A stretch of 64,000 nucleotides of DNA from Kribbella sp. VKM Ac-2569 (lineage in GTDB: Bacteria > Actinomycetota > Actinomycetes > Propionibacteriales > Kribbellaceae): NCBI RefSeq assembly GCF_004216905.1, contig NZ_SGXJ01000005.1, forward strand, positions 434,001-498,000, written 5' to 3'. The translations under genes were made by a program, and so were the position numbers. Below are positions 33,283 to 41,343 of the stretch, in pieces; position 1 is the stretch's first letter; each line of letters opens with the position of its first letter. Below the pieces are notes generated by a model. It was given only the letters and a program-made list of their open reading frames with translations, was not told where the DNA came from and did no database searches.

Positions 33283-34116
33283 ATGAAGCTTCTACTGGAC
33301 GGCCTGGCCTTTCCCGAAGGCGCGCGCTGGCACGACGGCCGGTTGTGGTTCTGCCACTGGATCGAGCAGCAGATCGTCGCTGTCGACGCCGACGGCAAGA
33401 CGGAGTCCTTCGAGGCTCCGGTCGAACGCCTGATGGGCTGGTCCGTCGACTGGCTGCCGGACGGCCGGATGCTGACCACCGGTGACAAGCTGCGCAGGTA
33501 CGAGCCCGACGGCTCGATCACCGTGCTCGCCGAGCAGGGTGCGAACGAGATCGTGGTGGATGCCCAAGGCAACATCTATCTGGACGGCGCGGACTTCGAC
33601 TTCTCCGGTGGCGAGGAGCCGGTTCCCGGCTGGATCAAGCTGGTCACGCCGGACGGCCAGGTGCGGCAGGTCGCGGACGACATCCAGTTCCCGAACGGAA
33701 TGGTGCTGACGCCGGACGGCCGGACGCTGGTGATAGCGGAGTCGTTCGCGGGGCGGCTGACCGCGTTCGACGTCGAGCCGGACGGCGGGTTGTCGAACCG
33801 TCGCGTGTACGCCGAGAACCTCGGCCCGGACGGCATCTGCCTCGACGCCGAGGGAGCGATCTGGTGCCAGACCGGCGGCGAGGGCGTGGTCCGCGTCGCG
33901 GCGGGCGGCGAGATCCTCGAGCGCATCGACGTACCCGAGAACCGGGCGCCGTTCGCGCTCGGCCTGGTCGACTTCGACGGCCCGACGCTGTGCATCCTGA
34001 CCGCGGAATGGCGGATGGCCGACAGCATCGCCGACAACCTCGGCCGGCTCACCAACGGCCCGCGGACCGGCCAGATCCACACGGTTCCGGTCGCCGTACC
34101 GCCGGTCGCTCGCTAA
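33283..34116 (+). CDS. SMP-30/gluconolactonase-family lactonase
   Basis: A 277-residue six-bladed beta-propeller. Metal-ligand positions typical of the family are seen in LAFPEGARW (Glu), DIQFPNGMVL (Asn) and GPDGICLDAEG (Asp). Members hydrolyse sugar lactones to acids in oxidative sugar catabolism. GAGGTGACC precedes the ATG. Not overlapping its neighbours, but on the same strand as the HAD-MFS pair. The TAA stop sits within a -10 box for the next transcript. Confidence 0.87.
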   Translation: MKLLLDGLAFPEGARWHDGRLWFCHWIEQQIVAVDADGKTESFEAPVERLMGWSVDWLPDGRMLTTGDKLRRYEPDGSITVLAEQGANEIVVDAQGNIYLDGADFDFSGGEEPVPGWIKLVTPDGQVRQVADDIQFPNGMVLTPDGRTLVIAESFAGRLTAFDVEPDGGLSNRRVYAENLGPDGICLDAEGAIWCQTGGEGVVRVAAGGEILERIDVPENRAPFALGLVDFDGPTLCILTAEWRMADSIADNLGRLTNGPRTGQIHTVPVAVPPVAR

Positions 34117-34119
34117 CAT
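34114..34119 (+). promoter_or_regulatory. -10 box for the acetyltransferase transcript
   Basis: TAACAT overlapping the lactonase stop codon and lying seven bases before an ATG at 34127. The spacing matches the leaderless starts seen elsewhere in the window. No clear -35. Confidence 0.4.
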
Positions 34120-34126
34120 CGCGGAC

Positions 34127-34162
34127 ATGGAGTGCTTCGCCGCCGGGCGTACCCGGCGCTGA
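34127..34162 (+). CDS. Possible 11-residue leaderless leader ORF
   Basis: ATG to TGA encodes MECFAAGRTRR. There is no ribosome site, but a TANNNT box lies seven bases upstream, so the transcript would begin at this ATG. The sequence CATGGAGTG around this start is exactly complementary to CACTCCATG around the start of the downstream acetyltransferase. A Cys- and Arg-containing attenuating leader is possible; chance is not excluded. Confidence 0.35.
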   Translation: MECFAAGRTRR

Positions 34163-34245
34163 TCCCGGCCCACCGCCGCCTGCGCGCGTGCGGTGAGCCG
34201 GTCGCGCCTGCCCGGATTCTCCTTCGCTCGCGAGAGGCACACTCC

Positions 34246-34728
34246 ATGCACATTCGTTCGTACGTCGACGCTGACCTGACCCGGCTCATCGACCTCACCA
34301 TCGACACGTTCGGGCCGTTCTACGAGGAGTCGTTCCGGCCGCTGGTCGGCGACCTGATCTTCACCCGCCAGCACGGCGACTGGCGCGGCGACTACCGCAG
34401 GCAGGTCGCCGGGTTGCACGATCCGGCCGCACACAAGTACGTCGCCGTTGCCGTCGTTGACGACGTACCTGCCGGGTACGTCGCCTGGCATCTCGACACC
34501 GCCCGCCATCGGGCCACTGTCGAGATCTTGGCGGTCGCGCGCGAGCACCGCCGCTCCAGCATCGCCACCGCGCTCTGTGAGCACGCGTTCGCGGCGATGC
34601 GGGCCGAGGGCGCGGAGTACGTCGAGATCGGCACCGGAGGCGACGATTTCCACGCGCCGGCCCGTGCGTTCTATGAATCAATCGGATGTGTGAAATTGCC
34701 GGTGGCGGTGTACTTCCGTGAGCTGTAG
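34246..34728 (+). CDS. GNAT-family N-acetyltransferase
   Basis: A 160-residue acetyltransferase. The acetyl-CoA-binding segment EILAVAREHRRSSIATALCE near residue 90 and a C-terminal RAFYESIGCVKLPVAVYF match the fold. GAGAGG lies before the ATG. It is preceded by a 129-base GC-rich leader with a tiny ORF whose start can pair with this gene's start codon. Substrate unknown. Confidence 0.85.
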   Translation: MHIRSYVDADLTRLIDLTIDTFGPFYEESFRPLVGDLIFTRQHGDWRGDYRRQVAGLHDPAAHKYVAVAVVDDVPAGYVAWHLDTARHRATVEILAVAREHRRSSIATALCEHAFAAMRAEGAEYVEIGTGGDDFHAPARAFYESIGCVKLPVAVYFREL

Positions 34729-34804
34729 TCGAACCTCACGCGCCGGAGCATGATGAAGGGATCAGGGCTGGGGGCTTTCATCGTGGTGAGGGGGAGGCAT
34801 TGCC

Positions 34805-35029
34805 ATGACCGACAACGGGCGGCCGTCGCTGGAAGAGTTGGACGAGTTGCCGGACGAGATGTCGCAGGAAGAGCAGGCCGGGTTGCTCGTCGAGCCGAGC
34901 TTCGACCATGACATCGAGAACGAGGCGGAGGAACTGGAGGCCGAGTTCGGGCCCGCCGAGGACGGAGAGTACGGCCGGGCGCGGGTAGCCGACGCGGAAC
35001 CGACGTACTCCGGCGGGGCCGGATCATGA
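34805..35029 (+). CDS. Small acidic protein coupled to a CHAP lysin
   Basis: A 74-residue, strongly acidic protein (MTDNGRPSLEELDELPDE...; EAEELEAEFGPAEDGEYG) with no signal peptide or membrane segment and low-complexity, probably disordered character. GGGGAGG precedes the ATG. It overlaps the CHAP gene as ATGA. I recognise no family. A chaperone, inhibitor or targeting partner of the lysin is a guess from coupling alone. Confidence 0.7.
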   Translation: MTDNGRPSLEELDELPDEMSQEEQAGLLVEPSFDHDIENEAEELEAEFGPAEDGEYGRARVADAEPTYSGGAGS

Positions 35030-35769
35030 GCGGCCTCGAGGACATGATCCACACCGCCGAGCTCGACATCGGTCTCGGCGAGCCGAACAAGATCCAGAAG
35101 TGGTACCGCGACCGCAACGGCGCGGCGTTCAACGGCAACTTCGCGTGGTGCGACGCGTCGATCACGTTCTGGGCCTGGAACTCGGGCAACCAGGCCGCGG
35201 TGACGTTCGGCGGCGACTTCGCGCTGACAACGGCACACGCGAAGGCGTTCAAGAACCACAGTCAGTGGCACGTGGACATCGCGGGGATCCGGCGCGGCGA
35301 CATCGTCTTCTTCGACTGGGACGGCACCGATCTCAAGTCGAGGATCGATCACGTCGGTCTCGTCACCGGGGTCAGCGGCTCGAAGGTCTACACGATCGAG
35401 GGCAACTACAGCAACAAGTGCGGCCGGCACACGCGGATGTCCAGCACGATCGCCGGCTACGGGCGGCCGTCGTACGTGCACTCGGCCGGGCCGCGCACCG
35501 GTTTCGTCACGTTCCCGGGCAAGTCGTTCTTCGTGATGGGCCGCAAGAGCCCGATCATCGCGGCGATGCACGAGCGGCTCGTGGCCGTCGGGTGCAACAA
35601 GTACGAGACCCAGACGAACAAGGACACCTGGGGCACCGGCGACCTCAAGTCCTACTCCGCCTGGCAGAAGAAGCTCGGCTTCTCAGGCTCGGTCGCCCAA
35701 CCCGGCTCCGACGCCGACGGCATCCCCGGCAAGGAAACCTGGGACAAACTCAAGGTCCCGCGCACCTGA
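35026..35769 (+). CDS. CHAP-domain peptidoglycan hydrolase with cell-wall-binding tail
   Basis: A 247-residue lysin. The CHAP domain (residues 1-140) has the catalytic Cys in FAWCDASITFWAW (Cys42) and His in IDHVGLVTG near residue 109, cleaving peptide cross-bridges or the Mur-amide bond. The C-terminal 80 residues resemble a peptidoglycan-binding fold (DADGIPGKETWDKLKV). It lacks any signal peptide, like phage endolysins, and is closer in layout to those than to secreted cell-division hydrolases. There are no other phage genes nearby. Confidence 0.85.
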   Translation: MSGLEDMIHTAELDIGLGEPNKIQKWYRDRNGAAFNGNFAWCDASITFWAWNSGNQAAVTFGGDFALTTAHAKAFKNHSQWHVDIAGIRRGDIVFFDWDGTDLKSRIDHVGLVTGVSGSKVYTIEGNYSNKCGRHTRMSSTIAGYGRPSYVHSAGPRTGFVTFPGKSFFVMGRKSPIIAAMHERLVAVGCNKYETQTNKDTWGTGDLKSYSAWQKKLGFSGSVAQPGSDADGIPGKETWDKLKVPRT

Positions 35770-35780
35770 CCCAACGACCC

Positions 35781-37364
35781 CTACGGTTTGGCGTTTTTGG
35801 CGACCATCCGGACCAGCGTGTCCGGCGGGATGACCTTGACGTGTGGGGCGAGGCCGTTGACGACGGTGAGAACGTCGTCGACGGACTTGCTCCACGCGTG
35901 CCAGACGACGATCGAATAGCCGGCCGTGGAGAACGGGTTGCGGGTCGCGGCGTTCAGTTCCGCGGTGACGGACGCTTCGTCGGCGCCGTCGAGACCCTCC
36001 CAGAGCATGGTCCGGGCGGAGATCACCGGCTTCCCCTCGGACCAGACCACTTTGCCCTTGAGACCGTCGTACCTCGAGTACTCGAGATAGATCAGACCGT
36101 CGATCTCGGGGCGTTTGAGGTACGACGACCACAGCCGGGTGTTCTCGAACGCGTCGAAGTCGATGATCTGCGCGACCGAGAGATCGGCCCGCCCCATGGC
36201 CCGGGCGAGGGACGCGGTGTGCTTGTCCAGCGCGGCGGTGGGGTAGCGGCTCGGGTACATGTAGCCGCCGCCCGACGGGCCGACCACCCAGCGGTCCTTC
36301 CGCGACTGGTCGTAGAACCAGCGCATCACCGACGGCGCGAGATCGATCAGCGACGGCGAGATGCCCCAGCCGAGGTCGACCTCACCCCGGCGCGGACTCC
36401 CGAACCACCGCGGATCGGTGGGAAAGTCGCCAAGAGCCCACTGAATGTTGTCGCCATCGGTGATTAGGAAGGTGACGTAATGCGCGTCGGGGTCCAGAGT
36501 CGGAGCTTGCGCCGGGACGTGCTGCGTCAGGCGGTCTTCGGAGATGCCTGACAGCACCGACAGGTTGCGGGCGTGGTCAGCGGGCAGCGCTTTGACGCCG
36601 GTGGCCGAGTTCACGCCGATGAAGGCGTCCTCGCCCGCCGAGGCATCGCCCCAGCCGATGACTGTGCCGTCGTCGTCCAGCGCGTCGACCACGTCGGCGC
36701 GGAACTCCGAGTTGCCGTCGAAGAAGGCGAGCGTCCCCGCCATCGTGACGTAGTCCCGGAGCCGCTCCGGGATGTCGGCGCGCTGCTCGACCACGACGTC
36801 GTGCCGCAGCCGGGGCCAGTACGTCTCGAACACCCAGCGGTCGTCCTTGTCCCGCACGTCCAGGACCTTCCGCAACCCGTTCCGGATCGCGAGTGCCTCC
36901 AAGCTTTCCTCGATCGCCACGGCACCCGTCACGCCGGCGAGCGTGGTCGCGACGTTGACCGACGGGGTGCCCGTACGAAAGAGAACATATCCGGGAACGC
37001 CGGACCGCTTGACGGTTTTCCACAGGTCTCCGGGACGCACCTGGACGCCGTACCGCGACACCAGGTCGTCGAGCCAGTGCTGGTACCCGAGCGTCGGCAG
37101 GTTCAGGTACAGCGATTCGCCGCCGCGCCGCGCCATCAGGCCCTGCAGCGTCGTCGCCAGGGTCCGCTCGGGCAGGCTCAGCGAATCCTCGGCGAACACG
37201 TTCAGCACCCGCGGCCGCTGTCCTTTGGGGTACGCAGACGGGTACGCCGACGTAGCAGACGCCGCTCCCGAAGGCGACTGACGCGAGACGGTCGCGGCGA
37301 GCCCCAGGCCTGCGGTGAGGCCCAGCGCACTGCGGCGGGAGAGCGTGCGGCGGCGATCGGACAT
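35781..37364 (-). CDS. Tat-exported GxGYxYP-domain glycoside hydrolase
   Basis: A 527-residue secreted protein. The N-terminus RRTLSRRSALGLTAGLGLAA is a twin-arginine signal. The family-defining motif appears as GGGYMYPS around residue 367, in a domain with TFLITDGDNIQW and DLGWGISPSL. GxGYxYP proteins are putative carbohydrate-active enzymes associated with sugar uptake systems, and a sugar ABC importer lies 800 bases away. GGAGG is positioned before the ATG. Its end is only 11 bases from the convergent CHAP gene. Confidence 0.85.
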   Translation of the reverse strand: MSDRRRTLSRRSALGLTAGLGLAATVSRQSPSGAASATSAYPSAYPKGQRPRVLNVFAEDSLSLPERTLATTLQGLMARRGGESLYLNLPTLGYQHWLDDLVSRYGVQVRPGDLWKTVKRSGVPGYVLFRTGTPSVNVATTLAGVTGAVAIEESLEALAIRNGLRKVLDVRDKDDRWVFETYWPRLRHDVVVEQRADIPERLRDYVTMAGTLAFFDGNSEFRADVVDALDDDGTVIGWGDASAGEDAFIGVNSATGVKALPADHARNLSVLSGISEDRLTQHVPAQAPTLDPDAHYVTFLITDGDNIQWALGDFPTDPRWFGSPRRGEVDLGWGISPSLIDLAPSVMRWFYDQSRKDRWVVGPSGGGYMYPSRYPTAALDKHTASLARAMGRADLSVAQIIDFDAFENTRLWSSYLKRPEIDGLIYLEYSRYDGLKGKVVWSEGKPVISARTMLWEGLDGADEASVTAELNAATRNPFSTAGYSIVVWHAWSKSVDDVLTVVNGLAPHVKVIPPDTLVRMVAKNAKP

Positions 37365-37452
37365 GTGGTGCCTCCAGGGAGCGGCTGGTGGAATGTCCTA
37401 CGTTGTCATCTGCCCGGCGACGATGTCACAGCCTTCACGCCATCACAAGACC

Positions 37453-38064
37453 TCAGCCCGGAATCGGCAGGTCATGATGCCGAAGCAGCTCAACCAGCGC
37501 CGGCACGCCGGCCGCCAGGTCGTACACCTCGGCGCGCAGCCCGACGCTCGAAGCGCTCGCCACGTTGTCCACGTTGTCGTCGATGAACAGCACCGACGAG
37601 GCGGGCAGATCCAGCGCGCCGAGGATCGCCCGGAAGTACGCCGGATCCGGCTTGGCCAGGCCGACGTCGCACGAGTAGAACGTCCGATCGAACCAGGCGC
37701 CGTACCCGCGCTCGTCCTGCATAATCGCCCGCCGGTACGCGTGCTGGTTGGTCGCCAGATGGCACCCGATGCCGGCCGATCGCAGCGACTGGATGAGCGT
37801 GATCACCTCGGGCTCCGCGACGAACCAACTCCACGGCTCGAGCGCCTCGTCGACGGACGCCGGCGAGTTCCAGCGCCGCAGTACGTCGGCCAGCGCGTCG
37901 CGGAAATCGACTTTCCCGAGCAGCGCCGGCTTCTCGGCCGCCATCAGGTCCGCGACGAATCCGTCGCCGTCCGCAGGTACGAGCGAGGTCAGCTGCGACC
38001 ACCAGTCGCGGTCAGGACGTTGCACAACGCCATCGGCATCGAAGAGGACTGCGCTGGGACTCAT
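37453..38064 (-). CDS. HAD-superfamily hydrolase
   Basis: A 203-residue HAD phosphatase starting MSPSAVLFDADGVVQRP. Motif I is FDADGVV, motif III lies in GLAKPDPAYFRAIL, and motif IV in LFIDDNVDNV. Insert 2 is helical (cap type C1). Substrate unknown. It is divergent from the sugar importer and upstream of the GxGYxYP gene on the same strand, so a sugar-phosphate substrate is plausible. Confidence 0.85.
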   Translation of the reverse strand: MSPSAVLFDADGVVQRPDRDWWSQLTSLVPADGDGFVADLMAAEKPALLGKVDFRDALADVLRRWNSPASVDEALEPWSWFVAEPEVITLIQSLRSAGIGCHLATNQHAYRRAIMQDERGYGAWFDRTFYSCDVGLAKPDPAYFRAILGALDLPASSVLFIDDNVDNVASASSVGLRAEVYDLAAGVPALVELLRHHDLPIPG

Positions 38065-38089
38065 GGAACCCAATCTTGTCATCGGAGGC

Positions 38090-38120
38090 TTGACCGGTTC
38101 AGTCGGTATGCGCTTACCTT
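38090..38120 (+). promoter_or_regulatory. Promoter of the sugar ABC importer operon
   Basis: TTGACC (38090-38095) and TACCTT (38115-38120, 19-base spacer; 18 if TTACCT is used). The downstream sequence TACGTAAACATATG before the ribosome site has the look of a sugar-repressor operator half-site, though it is not a clean palindrome. Confidence 0.5.
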
Positions 38121-38185
38121 GATGGCTACGTAAACATATGTGGACACCTTCCGGCGAAATCCAACAGAAAGCGCCAGGTGAGGCT

Positions 38186-39463
38186 ATGACCTTGAGCAGA
38201 AGGCACTTCCTCGCGGCCGGCTCCGCCATAGCCGCCGCGGGTCTCACCGGCTGCGGTTCCCGCAGCTCGCTGGGCGGCTCGCACGAGCTCAGCATGTGGA
38301 CCTGGGTCGGGTCCGTCAACGACGACCTGATCGGCCAGGCGGAGAAGTCGATTCCCGGGTACGACGGCATGAAGCTGGCGATGACCCGGATCGGCTCCAA
38401 CTACAAGACCAAGGTACTGACCGCCCTGGCCGGCAAGTCTCTCGTCCCGGACATCGTCGCGATCAACGACGACGTCGCGACGTACTTCCCGAACGCCGAC
38501 CAGTTCCACGACCTGAACGAGCTCGGCGCGAAGGACCTGGAGAAGGACTTCCTGCCCTGGAAGTGGAAGTGGGGCGTCACGCCGGAAGGCAAGATGATGG
38601 CCTACCCGATGGACACCGGGCCGACCGCGCTGTTCTACCGGACCGACGTCTTCGAGAAGGCGGGGATCGACATCGATCCGGCCGCGGTCGCGGAGCTGGC
38701 CCCGGACTGGGACACCTACATCGCGCTCGGCAAGAAGGTGAAACAGGCCGTGCCCGGCTCGTCGATCACCGACAACATCACGAGCATCTACAGCTACCGG
38801 ATGGCCCAGCAGCCGAAGCGGTACATGACCGAGGACGGCCAGTACATCGGCGACCAGGACCACGTCCGCGAGGCGTTCGACCTGGCCGTCCGGGTGGTCA
38901 AGGAAGGCCTGTCCGCCAACGCGCAGAACGGTTCGACCGACGCTGACGCGGTGGTCACCAACGGCAAGCTCGTCGTGTTCAACGCCGCGGTCTGGTGGGC
39001 GCAGCTCGGCCCGAAGAACGCGGCTCCGAAGACGAAGGGACTCTGGCGGGTGACGGCGGCTCCTGGTGGTGCCGGCAACCGCGGCGGGTCCTTCCTCGCG
39101 ATCACGAAGTACTGCAAGAACCCCGAGGCCGCGTTCGCGTTCATCAGCTGGCTCGAGTCGGCGAAGAACCAGGCCCAGGCGTTCCTCGATCCGGTGCTGT
39201 TCCCTTCCACACCGGCCAGCTACACCGATCCGAAGCTGTCGGCGCCGGACCCGTTCTTCGGTGGTCAGAAGATCGTCGACGTGTTCGCGGAGTCCGCGAA
39301 GAAGTACCCGGGCGCCTACTTCTCGCCGTACGACTCGATCATCGGTACGCCGATCAGCAACGAGCTGATCAACGTCGAGACGGCCGGCAAGAACCCGGAC
39401 CAGGCCTGGGCCGACGCCCAGCACCAGATCGAGCGTGAACTGACCCGAGCGGGGGCGATCTGA
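38186..39463 (+). CDS. Sugar ABC transporter substrate-binding lipoprotein
   Basis: A 425-residue extracellular binding protein (family 1). The N-terminus SRRHFLAAGSAIAAAGLTGC combines a twin-arginine motif with a lipobox (Cys23). YPMDTGPTALFYRTDVFEKAGI and GGSFLAITKYCKNPEAAFAFI are typical of CUT1 oligosaccharide-binding proteins. AGGTGAGG precedes the ATG. First gene of the importer operon, one base before the first permease gene. Confidence 0.92.
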   Translation: MTLSRRHFLAAGSAIAAAGLTGCGSRSSLGGSHELSMWTWVGSVNDDLIGQAEKSIPGYDGMKLAMTRIGSNYKTKVLTALAGKSLVPDIVAINDDVATYFPNADQFHDLNELGAKDLEKDFLPWKWKWGVTPEGKMMAYPMDTGPTALFYRTDVFEKAGIDIDPAAVAELAPDWDTYIALGKKVKQAVPGSSITDNITSIYSYRMAQQPKRYMTEDGQYIGDQDHVREAFDLAVRVVKEGLSANAQNGSTDADAVVTNGKLVVFNAAVWWAQLGPKNAAPKTKGLWRVTAAPGGAGNRGGSFLAITKYCKNPEAAFAFISWLESAKNQAQAFLDPVLFPSTPASYTDPKLSAPDPFFGGQKIVDVFAESAKKYPGAYFSPYDSIIGTPISNELINVETAGKNPDQAWADAQHQIERELTRAGAI

Positions 39464-39464
39464 G

Positions 39465-40496
39465 ATGGCTGTCACCAGCAAGACTGCCCCGGCCGCGGTC
39501 ACCAGGCCGTCCACCACCTCGGAGAAGCCGCCGAACAAGTACAAGCAGGCGCTCCCGCAGTACGCCGCTGTCTCGCCCTTCTTCATCCTGTTCGCGGTCT
39601 TCGGCGCGTTCCCGGTGCTGTTCTCGATCTGGATCTCGTTCCACTCCTGGGACGGCATCGGCCAGATGAAATGGGTCGCGCTCGAGCAGTACAACTACCT
39701 GCTCTCGGACCCGACGTTCTGGAAGGCGATCGGCAACACGCTGATCATCTGGGTGCTGTCGACCGTGCCGATGCTGCTGCTCGCGCTGGTGATCGCCAAC
39801 GCGCTGCACAACGCCACCCGCTTCCGGACCTTCTACCGGATCGCCTACTTCATCCCGAACGTCACCTCGGTCGTCGCGGTCACCCTGGTGTTCGGTTCGA
39901 TCTTCAGCAACAACTTCGGCCTGCTGAACGCCTTCCTGGAGTCCATAGGTGTCGGCAAGATCGAGTGGCTCACACAGCCGTGGGGGATCAAGATCGCGAT
40001 CGCCACCATCGTCACCTGGCGCTGGGTCGGCTACAACGCGATCATCTACCTGGCCGGGCTGCAGGCGATCTCGGCCGACGTGTACGAGGCCGCCAAGGTG
40101 GACGGCGCGAGTTCGCGGCAGACGTTCTGGCGGATCACCGTGCCGATGCTGCGGCCGGTCATCCTGTTCACCGCGGTCACCTCGACCATCGGCGGACTGC
40201 AGATCTTCACCGAGTCCCGGGTGCTGTTCGGTGACACCGACAACATCGGCGGTCCGGGCGACGCCGGCCTGACGATCGTCTCGTACCTGTACCAGAGCGC
40301 GTTCATCAAGAACCAGTTCGGGTACGGCGCCGCGATCGGCTGGGCCCTGTTCATCCTGATCGTGCTGTTCAGCATCATCAACTGGCGGCTGATCGGCGGA
40401 AACGACGACGAACGACTGACCCGACGCGCCGCACGACGGGTGGAACGCCGGATCGCAGCCCAGAATGCCAAGAGGGAGGCCGCAGATGTCCGTTGA
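39465..40496 (+). CDS. Sugar ABC transporter permease 1 (MalF-like)
   Basis: A 343-residue CUT1 permease with six membrane segments. The EAA loop that contacts the ATPase reads YEAAKVDGASSRQTFWRITV around residue 207. Its C-terminus is a basic extension (RRAARRVERRIAAQNAKRE). The last 11 bases overlap the second permease gene. Pairs with that permease as the channel. Confidence 0.93.
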   Translation: MAVTSKTAPAAVTRPSTTSEKPPNKYKQALPQYAAVSPFFILFAVFGAFPVLFSIWISFHSWDGIGQMKWVALEQYNYLLSDPTFWKAIGNTLIIWVLSTVPMLLLALVIANALHNATRFRTFYRIAYFIPNVTSVVAVTLVFGSIFSNNFGLLNAFLESIGVGKIEWLTQPWGIKIAIATIVTWRWVGYNAIIYLAGLQAISADVYEAAKVDGASSRQTFWRITVPMLRPVILFTAVTSTIGGLQIFTESRVLFGDTDNIGGPGDAGLTIVSYLYQSAFIKNQFGYGAAIGWALFILIVLFSIINWRLIGGNDDERLTRRAARRVERRIAAQNAKREAADVR

Positions 40497-41313
40497 GCGC
40501 ATTCGCACCGCCGTCGGTCACATCGTGCTGATGCTCGGCGTGCTGGTCTCGCTGTTCCCGTTCTACTGGATGGTGGTGATGGCCTCCAACACCACCCCGG
40601 ACATCTTCGCCTACCCGCCGAAGCTCCTGATCGGCTCCCACCTGTTCGAGAACATGGGCAAGGTGCTCGACAACGTCGACTTCTTCGGATCGATGCTGCT
40701 CACCCTGATCGCGTCCCTCGGGGTCACGGTGCTGGTGCTGTTCTTCGACTCGCTGGCAGCGTTCGCCTTCGCGAAGTACGAGTTTCCCGGCCGCAACTTC
40801 CTGTTCGGCCTGCTGCTCGCGACCTTCATGATCCCGGCCCAGCTGTCGCTGGTGCCGCAGTTCGTGACGCTCGCCGAGTTCGGCTGGATCGGGTCGCTGA
40901 AGGCCCTCATCATCCCGGGCGCGGCCAACGCGTTCGGGATCTTCTGGATGCGCCAGTACGCCAAGGGCGCCATCCCCGACGAACTCATCTCGGCCGCCAA
41001 GGTCGACGGCGCCGGATTCTTCCGGCAGTACCTCACCGTCGGCCTGCCGGTGCTCCGGCCCGGTCTGGCCTTCCTCGGCATCTTCACCTTCATCAACGTC
41101 TGGAACGACTACCTCTGGCCGTTGATCGTGATGACCGACCCGAACCGCCTCACCCTCCAGGTCGCTCTCGACCAGCTGAACGGCATCTACGGCACCGACT
41201 ACTCGATGGTGATGGCCGGTGCGTTGATGAGTGTCATCCCGCTGATCGGCGTCTTCCTGATCGGCGCCCGATCCTTCATCGCCGACCTGGCGGCGGGGGC
41301 CATGAAATTCTGA
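40486..41313 (+). CDS. Sugar ABC transporter permease 2 (MalG-like)
   Basis: A 275-residue CUT1 permease, six membrane segments, EAA-type loop ELISAAKVDGAGFFRQYLTV near residue 165. The ATG giving MSVERIR is preceded by GAGGGAGG inside the first permease gene. No ATPase gene follows; actinobacterial CUT1 importers commonly share a distant MsiK-type ATPase. Confidence 0.93.
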   Translation: MSVERIRTAVGHIVLMLGVLVSLFPFYWMVVMASNTTPDIFAYPPKLLIGSHLFENMGKVLDNVDFFGSMLLTLIASLGVTVLVLFFDSLAAFAFAKYEFPGRNFLFGLLLATFMIPAQLSLVPQFVTLAEFGWIGSLKALIIPGAANAFGIFWMRQYAKGAIPDELISAAKVDGAGFFRQYLTVGLPVLRPGLAFLGIFTFINVWNDYLWPLIVMTDPNRLTLQVALDQLNGIYGTDYSMVMAGALMSVIPLIGVFLIGARSFIADLAAGAMKF

Positions 41314-41343
41314 CCTGCAACCACAATCACAACGGGATTTCTT

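Noticed and set aside
34805..35769. Prophage remnant
   Set aside because: Only a lysin-like gene; no integrase, capsid, tail or holin genes and no attachment-site repeats noticed nearby.
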